Assembly: GCA_002494895.1 (NCBI GenBank)
Contig: DADA01000056.1
Coordinates: forward strand, 1 to 7,057
Length of the DNA stretch: 7,057 nucleotides
DNA from: Nitrososphaera sp. UBA210
GTDB taxonomy: Archaea > Thermoproteota > Nitrososphaeria > Nitrososphaerales > Nitrososphaeraceae
Direction of reading: 5' to 3'
Shown here: piece by piece, positions 1 to 5,006 of the stretch
Numbering within the stretch: position 1 is the first letter of the stretch
Layout of the letters: every line of letters begins with the position of its first letter
The notes under the pieces: model-generated
Database searches by the model: none
The model's input: only the letters and a program-made list of their open reading frames with translations
What the model was told of the DNA's origin: nothing
Position numbers and translations under genes: made by a program

Positions 1-784
1 ATTTCGCATAGCACCCGCCTTCAAAGTTGAATATTCCCTTATCTGACCACCCGTGCTCGTCGTCCCCGACAAGCCTGCGATCCGGGTCTGCCGAGAGCGT
101 TGTCTTGCCCGTTCCTGAAAGCCCAAAGAAAAGGGCCGAATCGCCCTGCCTTCCAACGTTTGCCGAACAGTGCATCGGGAAAATGTTCTTCCGTGGAAGC
201 ACAAAATTCATGATCGTAAACATTGCCTTTTTGATCTCACCTGCGTATGAAGTCGAGCCGATGAGAACTATTTTCTTTGTAAAGTTCGTAATGATAAAAG
301 TCTCTGTTCTGGTGCCCTCCTGCGCCGGGATCGAACCAAAGTCATCGCACGATATCAACGTGAATTCCGGCTTGTGGTTTTCGAGCTCTTCCGAAGTAGG
401 GCGTATGAAAAGCTGGCGGGCAAAGAGGTTGTGCCACGCCCTGTTGTTTATCACCCTAATCGGCAGACGACTCTCAGGATCCGCGCCGACAAAACCGTCA
501 AATATGAAAAACTCCTTTGCCTCGATATGCTTCTTCATCCTCTTGAATATCCTGTCAAAGTGTTCTTCAGAGATCGGATGATTGACTTTGCCCCAGTCCA
601 CGGTATTGTGTGTCACCTCGTCATCAACAATGTACTTGTCGTCTGGTGACCTGCCGGTAAATTTTCCGGTTTTTACCGAAAGCGCGCCGGTTGATGAAAT
701 AAGCCCTTCGTTTCGAACAATAGTTGTTTCGACTAATGACGGAACTGACAAGTTGTTGTAAACCTTGCCAAGCCTGATTTCCAT
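1..784 (-). CDS. pckA: Phosphoenolpyruvate carboxykinase (ATP), N-terminal 261 residues, truncated by the window edge
   Basis: ATP-type PEPCK converts oxaloacetate and ATP to phosphoenolpyruvate, CO2 and ADP in the cytoplasm, the entry step of gluconeogenesis. Translating the minus strand from the ATG at 784 gives an uninterrupted frame to the left edge. It contains TGRSPDDKYIV (residues 43-53), the substrate-site region YAGEIKK (180-186, with the conserved Tyr and Lys), HCSAN (206-210, metal-ligand His), the kinase-1a P-loop GLSGTGKTT (221-229) and kinase-2 LVGDDEHGW (239-247), then FNFEGGCYAK at the edge. These match the ATP-dependent family, not the GTP-dependent one. A TAG lies directly upstream in frame, so this ATG is the first possible start; bacterial homologues begin only slightly earlier relative to the NLS motif. 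Family length is about 520-540 residues, so roughly half the gene is missing here. It is transcribed away from the rest of the window from its own TATA box. Family assignment is secure from the motifs. Confidence 0.96.
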   Translation of the reverse strand, partial: MEIRLGKVYNNLSVPSLVETTIVRNEGLISSTGALSVKTGKFTGRSPDDKYIVDDEVTHNTVDWGKVNHPISEEHFDRIFKRMKKHIEAKEFFIFDGFVGADPESRLPIRVINNRAWHNLFARQLFIRPTSEELENHKPEFTLISCDDFGSIPAQEGTRTETFIITNFTKKIVLIGSTSYAGEIKKAMFTIMNFVLPRKNIFPMHCSANVGRQGDSALFFGLSGTGKTTLSADPDRRLVGDDEHGWSDKGIFNFEGGCYAK

Positions 785-813
785 CTAACCGGGCTCTATC
801 ATAGACTTTGTAG

Positions 814-819
814 TTATAA
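814..819 (-). promoter_or_regulatory. TATA box of pckA
   Basis: On the minus strand AAAGATTATAAC contains a TATA-like TTATAA, with a purine-rich BRE-like stretch just upstream. Its centre is about 33 bp from the pckA ATG, which predicts a very short leader of about 6 nt. No Shine-Dalgarno sequence is present, as expected for a near-leaderless archaeal mRNA. Confidence 0.6.
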
Positions 820-822
820 TCT

Positions 823-852
823 TTGGGTTGTGTGTTAGAAGCACATACCCAA
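823..852. repeat. Imperfect inverted repeat directly upstream of the pckA TATA box
   Basis: The arms are TTGGGT (823-828) and TGTG (831-834) against CACA (842-845) and ACCCAA (847-852), with short unpaired bases between and a 7-base centre. This gives ten complementary positions. It abuts the BRE/TATA region of pckA, where archaeal regulators commonly bind, so an operator or activator site is possible. This role is inferred from position and symmetry only. Confidence 0.4.
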
Positions 853-921
853 GAAACTTGATCGATGTACAACGATAGCTGCAGTAGCAAGGTCTGCCTG
901 TATTCCATTGTTGCGCGGGGA

Positions 922-1029
922 CTATGTTCTGATTCTTGATGATCGTCTTCTTGCTGCCTGAGCGGCACTGTAACGCGATCTTAGATTGGAGATGAAGCGG
1001 TTGATCTCGTCTGGCGTCAGCAGAACCAT
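922..1029 (-). CDS. Possible small ORF, 35 aa, unknown function (weak)
   Basis: The ATG at 1029 opens a 35-codon frame ending in TAG at 922-924. The peptide starts MVLLTPDEINRFISNLRSRY, which has the balance of a helical protein segment, and ends in a basic stretch (AARRRSSRIRT). The frame continues open upstream of the ATG with plausible protein-like sequence (for example LVDRELQPLLSKAETR) but no start codon. A TATA-like TTTTTAA lies about 48 bp upstream of the ATG, farther than is usual here. No family is recognised. It may be a genuine small gene, the 3' end of a decayed gene, or a chance open frame in moderately GC-rich DNA. I would not rely on it without homologues. Confidence 0.22.
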   Translation of the reverse strand: MVLLTPDEINRFISNLRSRYSAAQAARRRSSRIRT

Positions 1030-1169
1030 GTCGACGTCTGGAGACAAGCTTTGTGTCAGTCGAAACTGGTAGCTTAAAAAGATTTTCGCTCTATTTGTGC
1101 GTGTTTCCGCTTTGCTAAGCAGAGGTTGAAGCTCTCGATCGACTAGATGGACGGGCGCCGCTCTTGCTG

Positions 1170-1469
1170 CTATTTGGAAAGTGCGCTTCGGATTTCCTCC
1201 GTTCGATCGGAAAGGATTGTAAGAAAGTCCGCGAACTCTTCGCCAGTGGCGTTCCTCTTTAGTATGCGCCGCGTCTGGTAGTGGAATGAATTGTATATGC
1301 GTCCGACAGCAATGCCAAATTCAAAATCGTCCTCGTCGTTCACAGTAATTCCGGCAAGGCTCTCCCTGATCCTGACAACTTCGGAAATATTAGAGATGGC
1401 TTCGTCTATCTTCGCCAGAATAGCTCTCCGCACTCGGGCGTCCATGGCTATGGTCTCATCGTTTGGCAC
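1170..1469 (-). CDS. Hypothetical protein, 99 aa
   Basis: I do not recognise a family. The protein looks almost entirely helical and soluble: an amphipathic helix around residues 9-40 (MDARVRRAILAKIDEAIS...), an acidic turn NDEDDFEFG (44-52), a segment GRIYNSFHYQTRRILKRN (56-73), and a last helix EEFADFLTILSDRTEEIRSAL. There is no signal peptide, membrane segment or Cys/His metal site. The start is uncertain. GTG at 1469 lies about 27 bp from a TTTTATTG box, fitting a leaderless transcript. The ATG at 1445 (residue 9) lies 27 bp from a second box-like CTTTAAG. It is separated by 80 bp from the stop of the 120-aa hypothetical gene upstream. An open frame continues past its stop in another phase, so a frameshifted longer protein cannot be excluded. 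Existence of the gene is likely; function is unknown. Confidence 0.65.
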   Translation of the reverse strand: MPNDETIAMDARVRRAILAKIDEAISNISEVVRIRESLAGITVNDEDDFEFGIAVGRIYNSFHYQTRRILKRNATGEEFADFLTILSDRTEEIRSALSK

Positions 1470-1492
1470 TTAAAGGCATCCCAGCTAGATTT

Positions 1493-1500
1493 CAATAAAA
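1493..1500 (-). promoter_or_regulatory. TATA-like box of the 99-aa hypothetical gene
   Basis: The minus strand reads TTTTATTG, centred about 27 bp upstream of the GTG at 1469, the usual archaeal TATA-to-start distance, so a leaderless GTG-initiated mRNA is possible. A competing box, CTTTAAG (1469-1475), has the same distance to the ATG at 1445. Confidence 0.4.
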
Positions 1501-1549
1501 CAGCAGTTCTAGTGAAAAGGATGGCGGACATTAGCCACCTGGGTGATCT

Positions 1550-1912
1550 CTAAAAGAATCCGTACCGGGATGACTTCAAGTCGGACGTCAGAGTAAAGTG
1601 CAGCTTTTCGTCGATGCCATTGTTCTTTGCCTGTTGGTTGAGCCAATTCACAAACTTTTGTTCGATAGAGTCGCCCTTGGTCGCTGCTAATCCACTTTCC
1701 GGGAGCTTGCCGAGCTTCCTCACTGTTAAAGTTGCCACTCCAATCTGATAAAAATGCCAACCAAATGAGAATTCCGAGGATCCTATCCTGAAGTCAGCTT
1801 TACTAGCATGCACCATCCTCAGGAATTCCAGAATCACTTTCTCGAGGATCTTTGCATCAGGATCTACGGAGGCTACCTGAATCATTATCCATTCAGGGTC
1901 GTACTCGGACAC
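1550..1912 (-). CDS. Hypothetical protein, 120 aa
   Basis: No family is recognised. The product starts MSEYDPEWIMIQVASVDPDA and has a probable helix (residues 22-37), a beta-like aromatic segment SSEFSFGWHFYQIGVATLTVRK (about 45-66) and a C-terminal half with a helix SIEQKFVNWLNQQAK. There is no signal peptide or membrane span. It begins with GTG 21 nt after the TAG of the methyltransferase gene, with no Shine-Dalgarno motif, so cotranscription is likely. A TATA-like GATAAAAG (about 1944-1951) inside the end of the methyltransferase gene could give it a separate promoter. An alternative ATG lies at 1885 (residue 10). A second minus-strand frame at 1509-1760 overlaps it, but its product is rich in Trp, Arg and His with no recognisable structure, and I treat it as a shadow. 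Confidence 0.6.
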   Translation of the reverse strand: MSEYDPEWIMIQVASVDPDAKILEKVILEFLRMVHASKADFRIGSSEFSFGWHFYQIGVATLTVRKLGKLPESGLAATKGDSIEQKFVNWLNQQAKNNGIDEKLHFTLTSDLKSSRYGFF

Positions 1913-1933
1913 TGATGATGTTGGCCTGAAGGG

Positions 1934-2701
1934 CTATTTTTGCTCTTTTATCATTTCTGACAGGTCGATGCCAAAGAACGTCTTCAGTATTCCTACGTAG
2001 GTCTGCACGGGAGGAGGAATTTCATCCTCGCATGCTACGCCCATGTTCCACGCGTTTATCCAAATGACCATGCTCTGCAGTATGTTAACGAATCGCCTGT
2101 AGTCACTGGGAACTACTTCAAGGGCGTCGATATATCTTTCTGCAAGGAGCCACGACGCGGTAAAGTCTATGCACTCGTTTCCATAAACCGCCTTTATCTG
2201 CTGTCTGATCGACCTTGCGCGTTTGAACGGCTTTTTGCACAGAAAAAACGGAAATTCGATCTTGTCCGGCATGGTCATTCCTAGAGGCGCCCATATCGTA
2301 ATGACTCTAGAGCCGTCTTTCAGCTCTTTTCCGAATCTCTTTGTCATCTTGTCGACAAACTCGGGTTCCGCGAACCAAAAAAGCACCACCGACGCAGCCG
2401 CGATGTCAGCGTCAAGAATGTCGGCATGAACTATTTGCGCGTTCTTTATTCGCGCTGTCTTTCTTCGTGCTCTTTCCGCTGCTGCCTTGTCGATCTCGAT
2501 GCCAATGGATTTCTTTACACCAAATTCCTTTGCGGCGATTCTGACCGCGTTGCCCTCGCCACATCCAAGATGGTAGAAGGTGTCACCCTTCCGTAATTTT
2601 GCAAATTTGAATATCCTTCTTATGACGCTATCTGAGAGAGATATCGCATCACCCTTGATAGTTGACTGCGGCAGTGAGGACAGCAGCTCTTCTATCTTCA
2701 A
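1934..2701 (-). CDS. SAM-dependent class I methyltransferase, Dot1/aKMT-like, with C-terminal extension
   Basis: The N-terminal half (about residues 20-140) is a Rossmann-fold methyltransferase. Motif I is FYHLGCGEG (42-50), the acidic post-I motif is GIEID (67-71), and HADILDADI (92-100) and SRVITIWAPLG (131-141) follow in order. The pattern resembles archaeal Dot1-like protein lysine methyltransferases (aKMT), which bind S-adenosylmethionine and modify Lys on chromatin and other proteins; the actual substrate is unknown. Two oddities stand out. Motif I has His where these families usually have Asp (DLGCGDG). About 105 further residues (150-255) form a mostly helical domain, including VNILQSMVIWINAWNMG and a final TFFGIDLSEMIKEQK, whereas aKMT is only about 160 residues. 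The start is TTG at 2701: an in-frame TAG precedes it immediately, the next internal ATG is deep in the fold, and a TATA box lies 28 bp upstream. Methyltransferase is secure, substrate class tentative. Confidence 0.8.
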   Translation of the reverse strand: MKIEELLSSLPQSTIKGDAISLSDSVIRRIFKFAKLRKGDTFYHLGCGEGNAVRIAAKEFGVKKSIGIEIDKAAAERARRKTARIKNAQIVHADILDADIAAASVVLFWFAEPEFVDKMTKRFGKELKDGSRVITIWAPLGMTMPDKIEFPFFLCKKPFKRARSIRQQIKAVYGNECIDFTASWLLAERYIDALEVVPSDYRRFVNILQSMVIWINAWNMGVACEDEIPPPVQTYVGILKTFFGIDLSEMIKEQK

Positions 2702-2724
2702 CTATTGCTTGTCGATTCGAGTCG

Positions 2725-2734
2725 ATAATAAAAT
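2725..2734 (-). promoter_or_regulatory. TATA box of the methyltransferase gene
   Basis: The minus strand reads ATTTTATTAT, centred about 28 bp upstream of the TTG start at 2701, so the mRNA would be leaderless and start on TTG. Between box and start are three TCGA tetramers at 5-bp intervals (TCGATTCGAGTCGA on the plus strand, 2712-2725). Just upstream of the box is a small inverted repeat, GTTCCC/GGGCAAC (2739-2755). Both are possible operator elements, unproven. Confidence 0.55.
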
Positions 2735-2882
2735 TGTAGTTCCCTGCTGGGCAACATTCTGTAGGGAGGTCATTTTGTTTTCAGCGCTGCGATTCCTGCA
2801 ATACGATCTTTACCGAGTCGTGCTCTGCATGTGACTTGGGTCAGCATGACTGGAAATTTTCGGCTCACCGCCTAGCATGACC

Positions 2883-2890
2883 AGAGAAAA
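2883..2890 (-). terminator. Probable U-rich terminator of the Rieske gene
   Basis: Ten bases after the Rieske stop codon the minus strand reads TTTTCTCT. Archaeal termination commonly uses short T-rich runs in the non-template strand without a hairpin. The run is short, so strength is uncertain. Confidence 0.4.
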
Positions 2891-2900
2891 CAGTCATTGA

Positions 2901-3209
2901 CTAGACTTCGACGTAGACCATGCCGTTTTCAGCGATAACCTTGTACGTGCCAAGATCTTTGAGCTTTTGTGGGAACCAGACCATGCTGCCGGTTGTCAGA
3001 TCCCATTTGGCGCCATGCCACGGGCACGTCAGATCTTTTCCCTTGAGCTCGCCTTCATGCAGCTCGGCTCCGGCATGGCTGCAAGTGTTGCCCGTTGCAT
3101 AATAGGTGCCTCCCACATTAGCGACCAAGATTTCCTTGCCGGCCGCAGTCCCATGCGTCATCTTGCCCTCACTAATCTCAGAGGTGGTGCCTACCAATAC
3201 CCTAGCCAT
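2901..3209 (-). CDS. Single-domain Rieske [2Fe-2S] ferredoxin, 102 aa
   Basis: This is a small Rieske-type iron-sulfur protein that would carry electrons in the cytoplasm, probably for an oxygenase or reductase; the partner is not visible here. The cluster ligands are C43-S-H45 (NTCSHAG) and C62-PW-H65 (TCPWHGAKWD), with the standard 16-residue spacing. The rest follows the Rieske fold: EILVANVGGTYYATGNTC before box 1, DLTTGSMVWFP after box 2 and a closing strand GMVYVEV. There is no signal peptide or membrane anchor, so it is the soluble NirD/ferredoxin type and not the bc1 subunit. The ATG at 3209 (MARVLVGT) is chosen over the in-frame ATG at 3221 because the TATA box is centred about 30 bp from 3209 and only 18 bp from 3221. 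The frame open further upstream to 3377 crosses the promoter and is unlikely to be translated. It is divergent from dedA. Confidence 0.9.
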   Translation of the reverse strand: MARVLVGTTSEISEGKMTHGTAAGKEILVANVGGTYYATGNTCSHAGAELHEGELKGKDLTCPWHGAKWDLTTGSMVWFPQKLKDLGTYKVIAENGMVYVEV

Positions 3210-3233
3210 ACCCAGCAGCATAGGAATCTGACA

Positions 3234-3245
3234 TATTTTAATTTC
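3234..3245 (-). promoter_or_regulatory. TATA box of the Rieske ferredoxin gene
   Basis: The minus strand reads AAATTAAAATAT, centred about 30 bp upstream of the ATG at 3209, predicting a leader of only a few bases. This position decides the start codon in favour of 3209. Confidence 0.6.
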
Positions 3246-3254
3246 ACTCGTCAA

Positions 3255-3337
3255 CGACGGTACGTCAGAGCGCTTGTCGTTCCCGAATATCGGCATGGAA
3301 CAGTCCGGTGGATGGTTCGTTTCGCGACGTACGATCG
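3255..3337. promoter_or_regulatory. Paired GACGTACnnTCG motifs in the Rieske/dedA divergent promoter region
   Basis: GACGTACCGTCG reads on the minus strand at 3266-3255, upstream of the Rieske TATA box. GACGTACGATCG reads on the plus strand at 3326-3337, touching the dedA TATA box. Each is oriented toward its own promoter, and ten of twelve positions match. A shared regulator is possible. The core is itself nearly palindromic, which raises the chance of coincidence. Confidence 0.35.
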
Positions 3338-3349
3338 ATAAAATATATG
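3337..3349 (+). promoter_or_regulatory. TATA box of the dedA-family gene
   Basis: GATAAAATATATG is a strong AT-rich TATA element centred about 29 bp upstream of the ATG at 3372, so the mRNA would be nearly leaderless. The ATG at 3362 is in another frame and is too close to the box. Confidence 0.6.
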
Positions 3350-3371
3350 GTGTGGCGTTAAATGGACTACG

Positions 3372-4049
3372 ATGCACCTAGCCATCCTTGCAGTGTTAGC
3401 GTCTGCTGGGATTCTGGCCGGTATTCTTGATACGATTACGTCGCTCATAGCGGAATATGGCTATCCTGCCGTTTTTGCGGCGGCCTTTCTTGAAGTGATA
3501 TTTCCTCCAATCCCAAGCGAGGTCATTTTTCCTCTCGTGGGATTCACTGCATACAGCAAGGGCCTTGGCCTTGGGAACGCTCTTGGCATGGCAGCTGTTG
3601 GCGCGCTTGGGAGCACAGTTGGGGCCGTACTCATTTACTTTGTCTCGATGAAGGTCGGACGAGCAGCCATTCTCCGGTTCGGCAAGCGAGTCAGGATAGG
3701 TGAGCCAGAACTGGAGAAGGCAGAGAGATGGTTTGGCAAGTATGGCTCCGTGGCGGTATTCACCGGGAGAATGGTGCCGGGGATACGAGAAATAATTTCG
3801 ATTCCCGCCGGAATTGGCGGAATGAACTTTCCGAAATTTCTGGCCTTTACTTACTCTGGATCTCTGGTCTGGTCCATCGCGTTGACGCTCACAGGATATT
3901 ATCTTGGCGAGGCCTGGACTGCCTTCTCGGATCAGGCGTCTTCAGCCTTTACGCTTGCCAGCGTCGCCATCATCGCGGCAATAATTGCAATCGTTGGCAT
4001 CTGGTACATTAGACGCAACAAGAGAACTTTGCCAAAAGAAAAACAGTGA
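3372..4049 (+). CDS. DedA-family (VTT/SNARE-associated) integral membrane protein, 225 aa
   Basis: DedA proteins are polytopic membrane proteins linked in bacteria to lipid-carrier flipping and to proton-dependent membrane homeostasis; the archaeal substrate is unknown. The family signature is clear. There is an N-terminal hydrophobic segment, then FLEVIFPPIPSEVIFPLVGF (39-58), with E41 and E50 as the conserved membrane acidic residues. A glycine-rich helix ALGMAAVGALGSTVGAVLIYF follows (70-90). The loop FTGRMVPGIREIISIPAGIGGM (130-151) has R133 and R139 at the spacing of the essential arginine pair in E. coli YqjA. Then come F156, G163 and W167, and a last membrane helix (about 193-213) before a basic tail RRNKRTLPKEKQ. 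Length is typical. It has its own promoter divergent from the Rieske gene, and its stop is three bases from the argF stop on the other strand. Confidence 0.92.
   Translation: MHLAILAVLASAGILAGILDTITSLIAEYGYPAVFAAAFLEVIFPPIPSEVIFPLVGFTAYSKGLGLGNALGMAAVGALGSTVGAVLIYFVSMKVGRAAILRFGKRVRIGEPELEKAERWFGKYGSVAVFTGRMVPGIREIISIPAGIGGMNFPKFLAFTYSGSLVWSIALTLTGYYLGEAWTAFSDQASSAFTLASVAIIAAIIAIVGIWYIRRNKRTLPKEKQ
4034..4043 (-). terminator. Probable U-rich terminator of the pfdA-ftsY-argF operon, inside the dedA 3' end
   Basis: Downstream of the argF stop the minus strand reads TGTTTTTCTTTTGG, a good archaeal oligo-T terminator. It lies within the last codons of dedA, where the same bases encode PKEKQ, because only three bases separate the two genes. 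Confidence 0.5.
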
Positions 4050-4052
4050 TGG

Positions 4053-5006
4053 CTAGACGGCCTTCATCAGCAGACAGAGGAGAGCTTTTTGAACATGGAG
4101 CCTGTTCTCTGCTTCCGACCAGACCACCGATGATTTGCCGTCGATGACATCTGAAGTCACTTCCTGGCCCCTCTTTGCGGGCAGGCAGTGCATAAAGATG
4201 GCATCTTTCTTTGCAAGCCCCATCGTAGCTGAATTTACCTGGTATCTTGGAAGGAATGCTGCTTCCCTTGTAGCCTTCTCCTCCTCTTTTCCTATCGAAA
4301 TAAATGTGTCCGTTACGACCACATCAGAGTTTTTCACAGCACTGACAGGGTCTTCTGTGACCTTGATTTCTGCGCCCGTTGTCCTTCCTTCAGACCTGGC
4401 AAGTTCCACAACCTCATCGAGTGGCGCGTAGCCTCTTGGGCACGCCGCCGTCATGCTTATCCCCGTCTTGGCGCACCCGAGCATCAAGTCGTTGCACACA
4501 TTGTCGCCGTCTCCAAGCCAGGCAAGCCTGAGGCCCCGAAGCCTCTTCTTCTTTTCCCGAATAGTCATCAGATCCGCCAAGATTTGACATGGATGAAAAG
4601 AATCGGACAGCCCGTTAATTACCGGTACCGAAGCGTATGCCGCAAGGGTTTGCACGTCCGTGTGATCGTAGACCCGAGCCATTATGCAGTCAAGATAGAG
4701 CGACAGAGTCTTGGCAGTGTCCTCTATCGTTTCGCCCCTAGATAGCTGGATGTCATTTGTGCTGAGGTAGATTGCGCTCCCGCCCAGCTGATACATGCCG
4801 ACTTCGAAACTTACTCTGGTGCGAGTCGACGGCTTTTGGAAGATCATCCCCAGTGTTTTTCCCCGCAACAGCTGACGCGCCCTGCCACTCCTGTGTTCCT
4901 TTTTCAGCTTGACCGCAAGGTTCAGTACGAGATTGATCTCATTGGTCGTCAGGTCGGCGATGCTGAGAACGTCTTTCTTACTTAAGGAGGTCTTCAATGT
5001 CTTCAT
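4053..5006 (-). CDS. argF: Ornithine carbamoyltransferase, 317 aa
   Basis: It transfers the carbamoyl group from carbamoyl phosphate to ornithine to make citrulline, a cytoplasmic step of arginine synthesis. The carbamoyl-phosphate motif FQKPSTRTRVSFE is at residues 56-68 (STRTR 60-64). DIQLSRGETIEDTAK follows (85-99). The second carbamoyl-phosphate motif HPCQ is at 138-141. The ornithine side has DTFISIG (233-239, for the usual DTWVSMG) and HCLPAKRG (273-280), and SEAENRLHVQKALL closes the protein (297-310). HCLPA and the DT(W/F)xS(M/I)G motif separate it from aspartate carbamoyltransferase. Length is normal. The ATG at 5006 overlaps the last 29 nt of ftsY in another frame, with no Shine-Dalgarno motif, so translation is probably coupled. 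The family name argF is used; it cannot be told from a catabolic arcB by sequence alone, but no arcA or arcC is present. Confidence 0.95.
   Translation of the reverse strand: MKTLKTSLSKKDVLSIADLTTNEINLVLNLAVKLKKEHRSGRARQLLRGKTLGMIFQKPSTRTRVSFEVGMYQLGGSAIYLSTNDIQLSRGETIEDTAKTLSLYLDCIMARVYDHTDVQTLAAYASVPVINGLSDSFHPCQILADLMTIREKKKRLRGLRLAWLGDGDNVCNDLMLGCAKTGISMTAACPRGYAPLDEVVELARSEGRTTGAEIKVTEDPVSAVKNSDVVVTDTFISIGKEEEKATREAAFLPRYQVNSATMGLAKKDAIFMHCLPAKRGQEVTSDVIDGKSSVVWSEAENRLHVQKALLCLLMKAV
4086..4090 (+). terminator. Possible U-rich terminator of dedA, inside the argF 3' end
   Basis: About 37 bases after the dedA stop the plus strand reads GAGCTTTTTGAAC. A single T5 run is a weak terminator candidate, but nothing better lies nearer. 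It falls in the argF codons for QKAL. Confidence 0.3.

Larger units (their letters stand above)
785..1169. other. Intergenic region without a confident gene
   Basis: Its left end (785-852) holds the pckA promoter and inverted repeat. The rest contains no tRNA-like or terminator hairpin that I can recognise. On the minus strand one reading frame stays open from within the upstream 99-aa gene down to a TAG at 922-924. Its only ATG is at 1029, giving a 35-residue ORF that begins MVLLTPDEINRFISNLRSRY. The frame could be a small gene, a decayed gene or a frameshifted tail of the upstream gene. An A/T run on the minus strand (TCTTTTTAAG, near 1073-1082) could be a weak terminator for the 99-aa gene or a TATA-like box for the small ORF. 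Confidence 0.5.
2702..2900. other. Spacer between the Rieske and methyltransferase genes
   Basis: It contains the methyltransferase promoter at its left end and the Rieske terminator at its right end. An 8-bp direct repeat AGCATGAC occurs at 2843-2850 and 2874-2881, spaced 31 bp, about three helical turns. No convincing gene was seen; a 25-codon minus-strand ORF here has no supporting signal. Confidence 0.5.

Noticed and set aside
27..581. Plus-strand 184-codon ORF at the left edge
   Set aside because: It lies opposite the clearly identified pckA coding sequence and has no recognisable domain.
624..968. Minus-strand 114-codon ORF overlapping the pckA start
   Set aside because: It runs through the pckA promoter and into pckA in the wrong frame, with no protein-like motif.
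1509..1760. Minus-strand 83-codon ORF overlapping the 120-aa hypothetical gene
   Set aside because: Alternative frame of a better-formed ORF; the product is rich in Trp, Arg and His without recognisable structure.
2967..3341. Plus-strand 124-codon ORF opposite the Rieske gene
   Set aside because: Antisense shadow of a well-supported Rieske coding region that also crosses the divergent promoters.
3210..3377. N-terminal extension of the Rieske frame to an upstream start at 3377
   Set aside because: It crosses the TATA box and the divergent dedA promoter, adds sequence atypical of small Rieske ferredoxins, and MARVLVGT is the natural family start.
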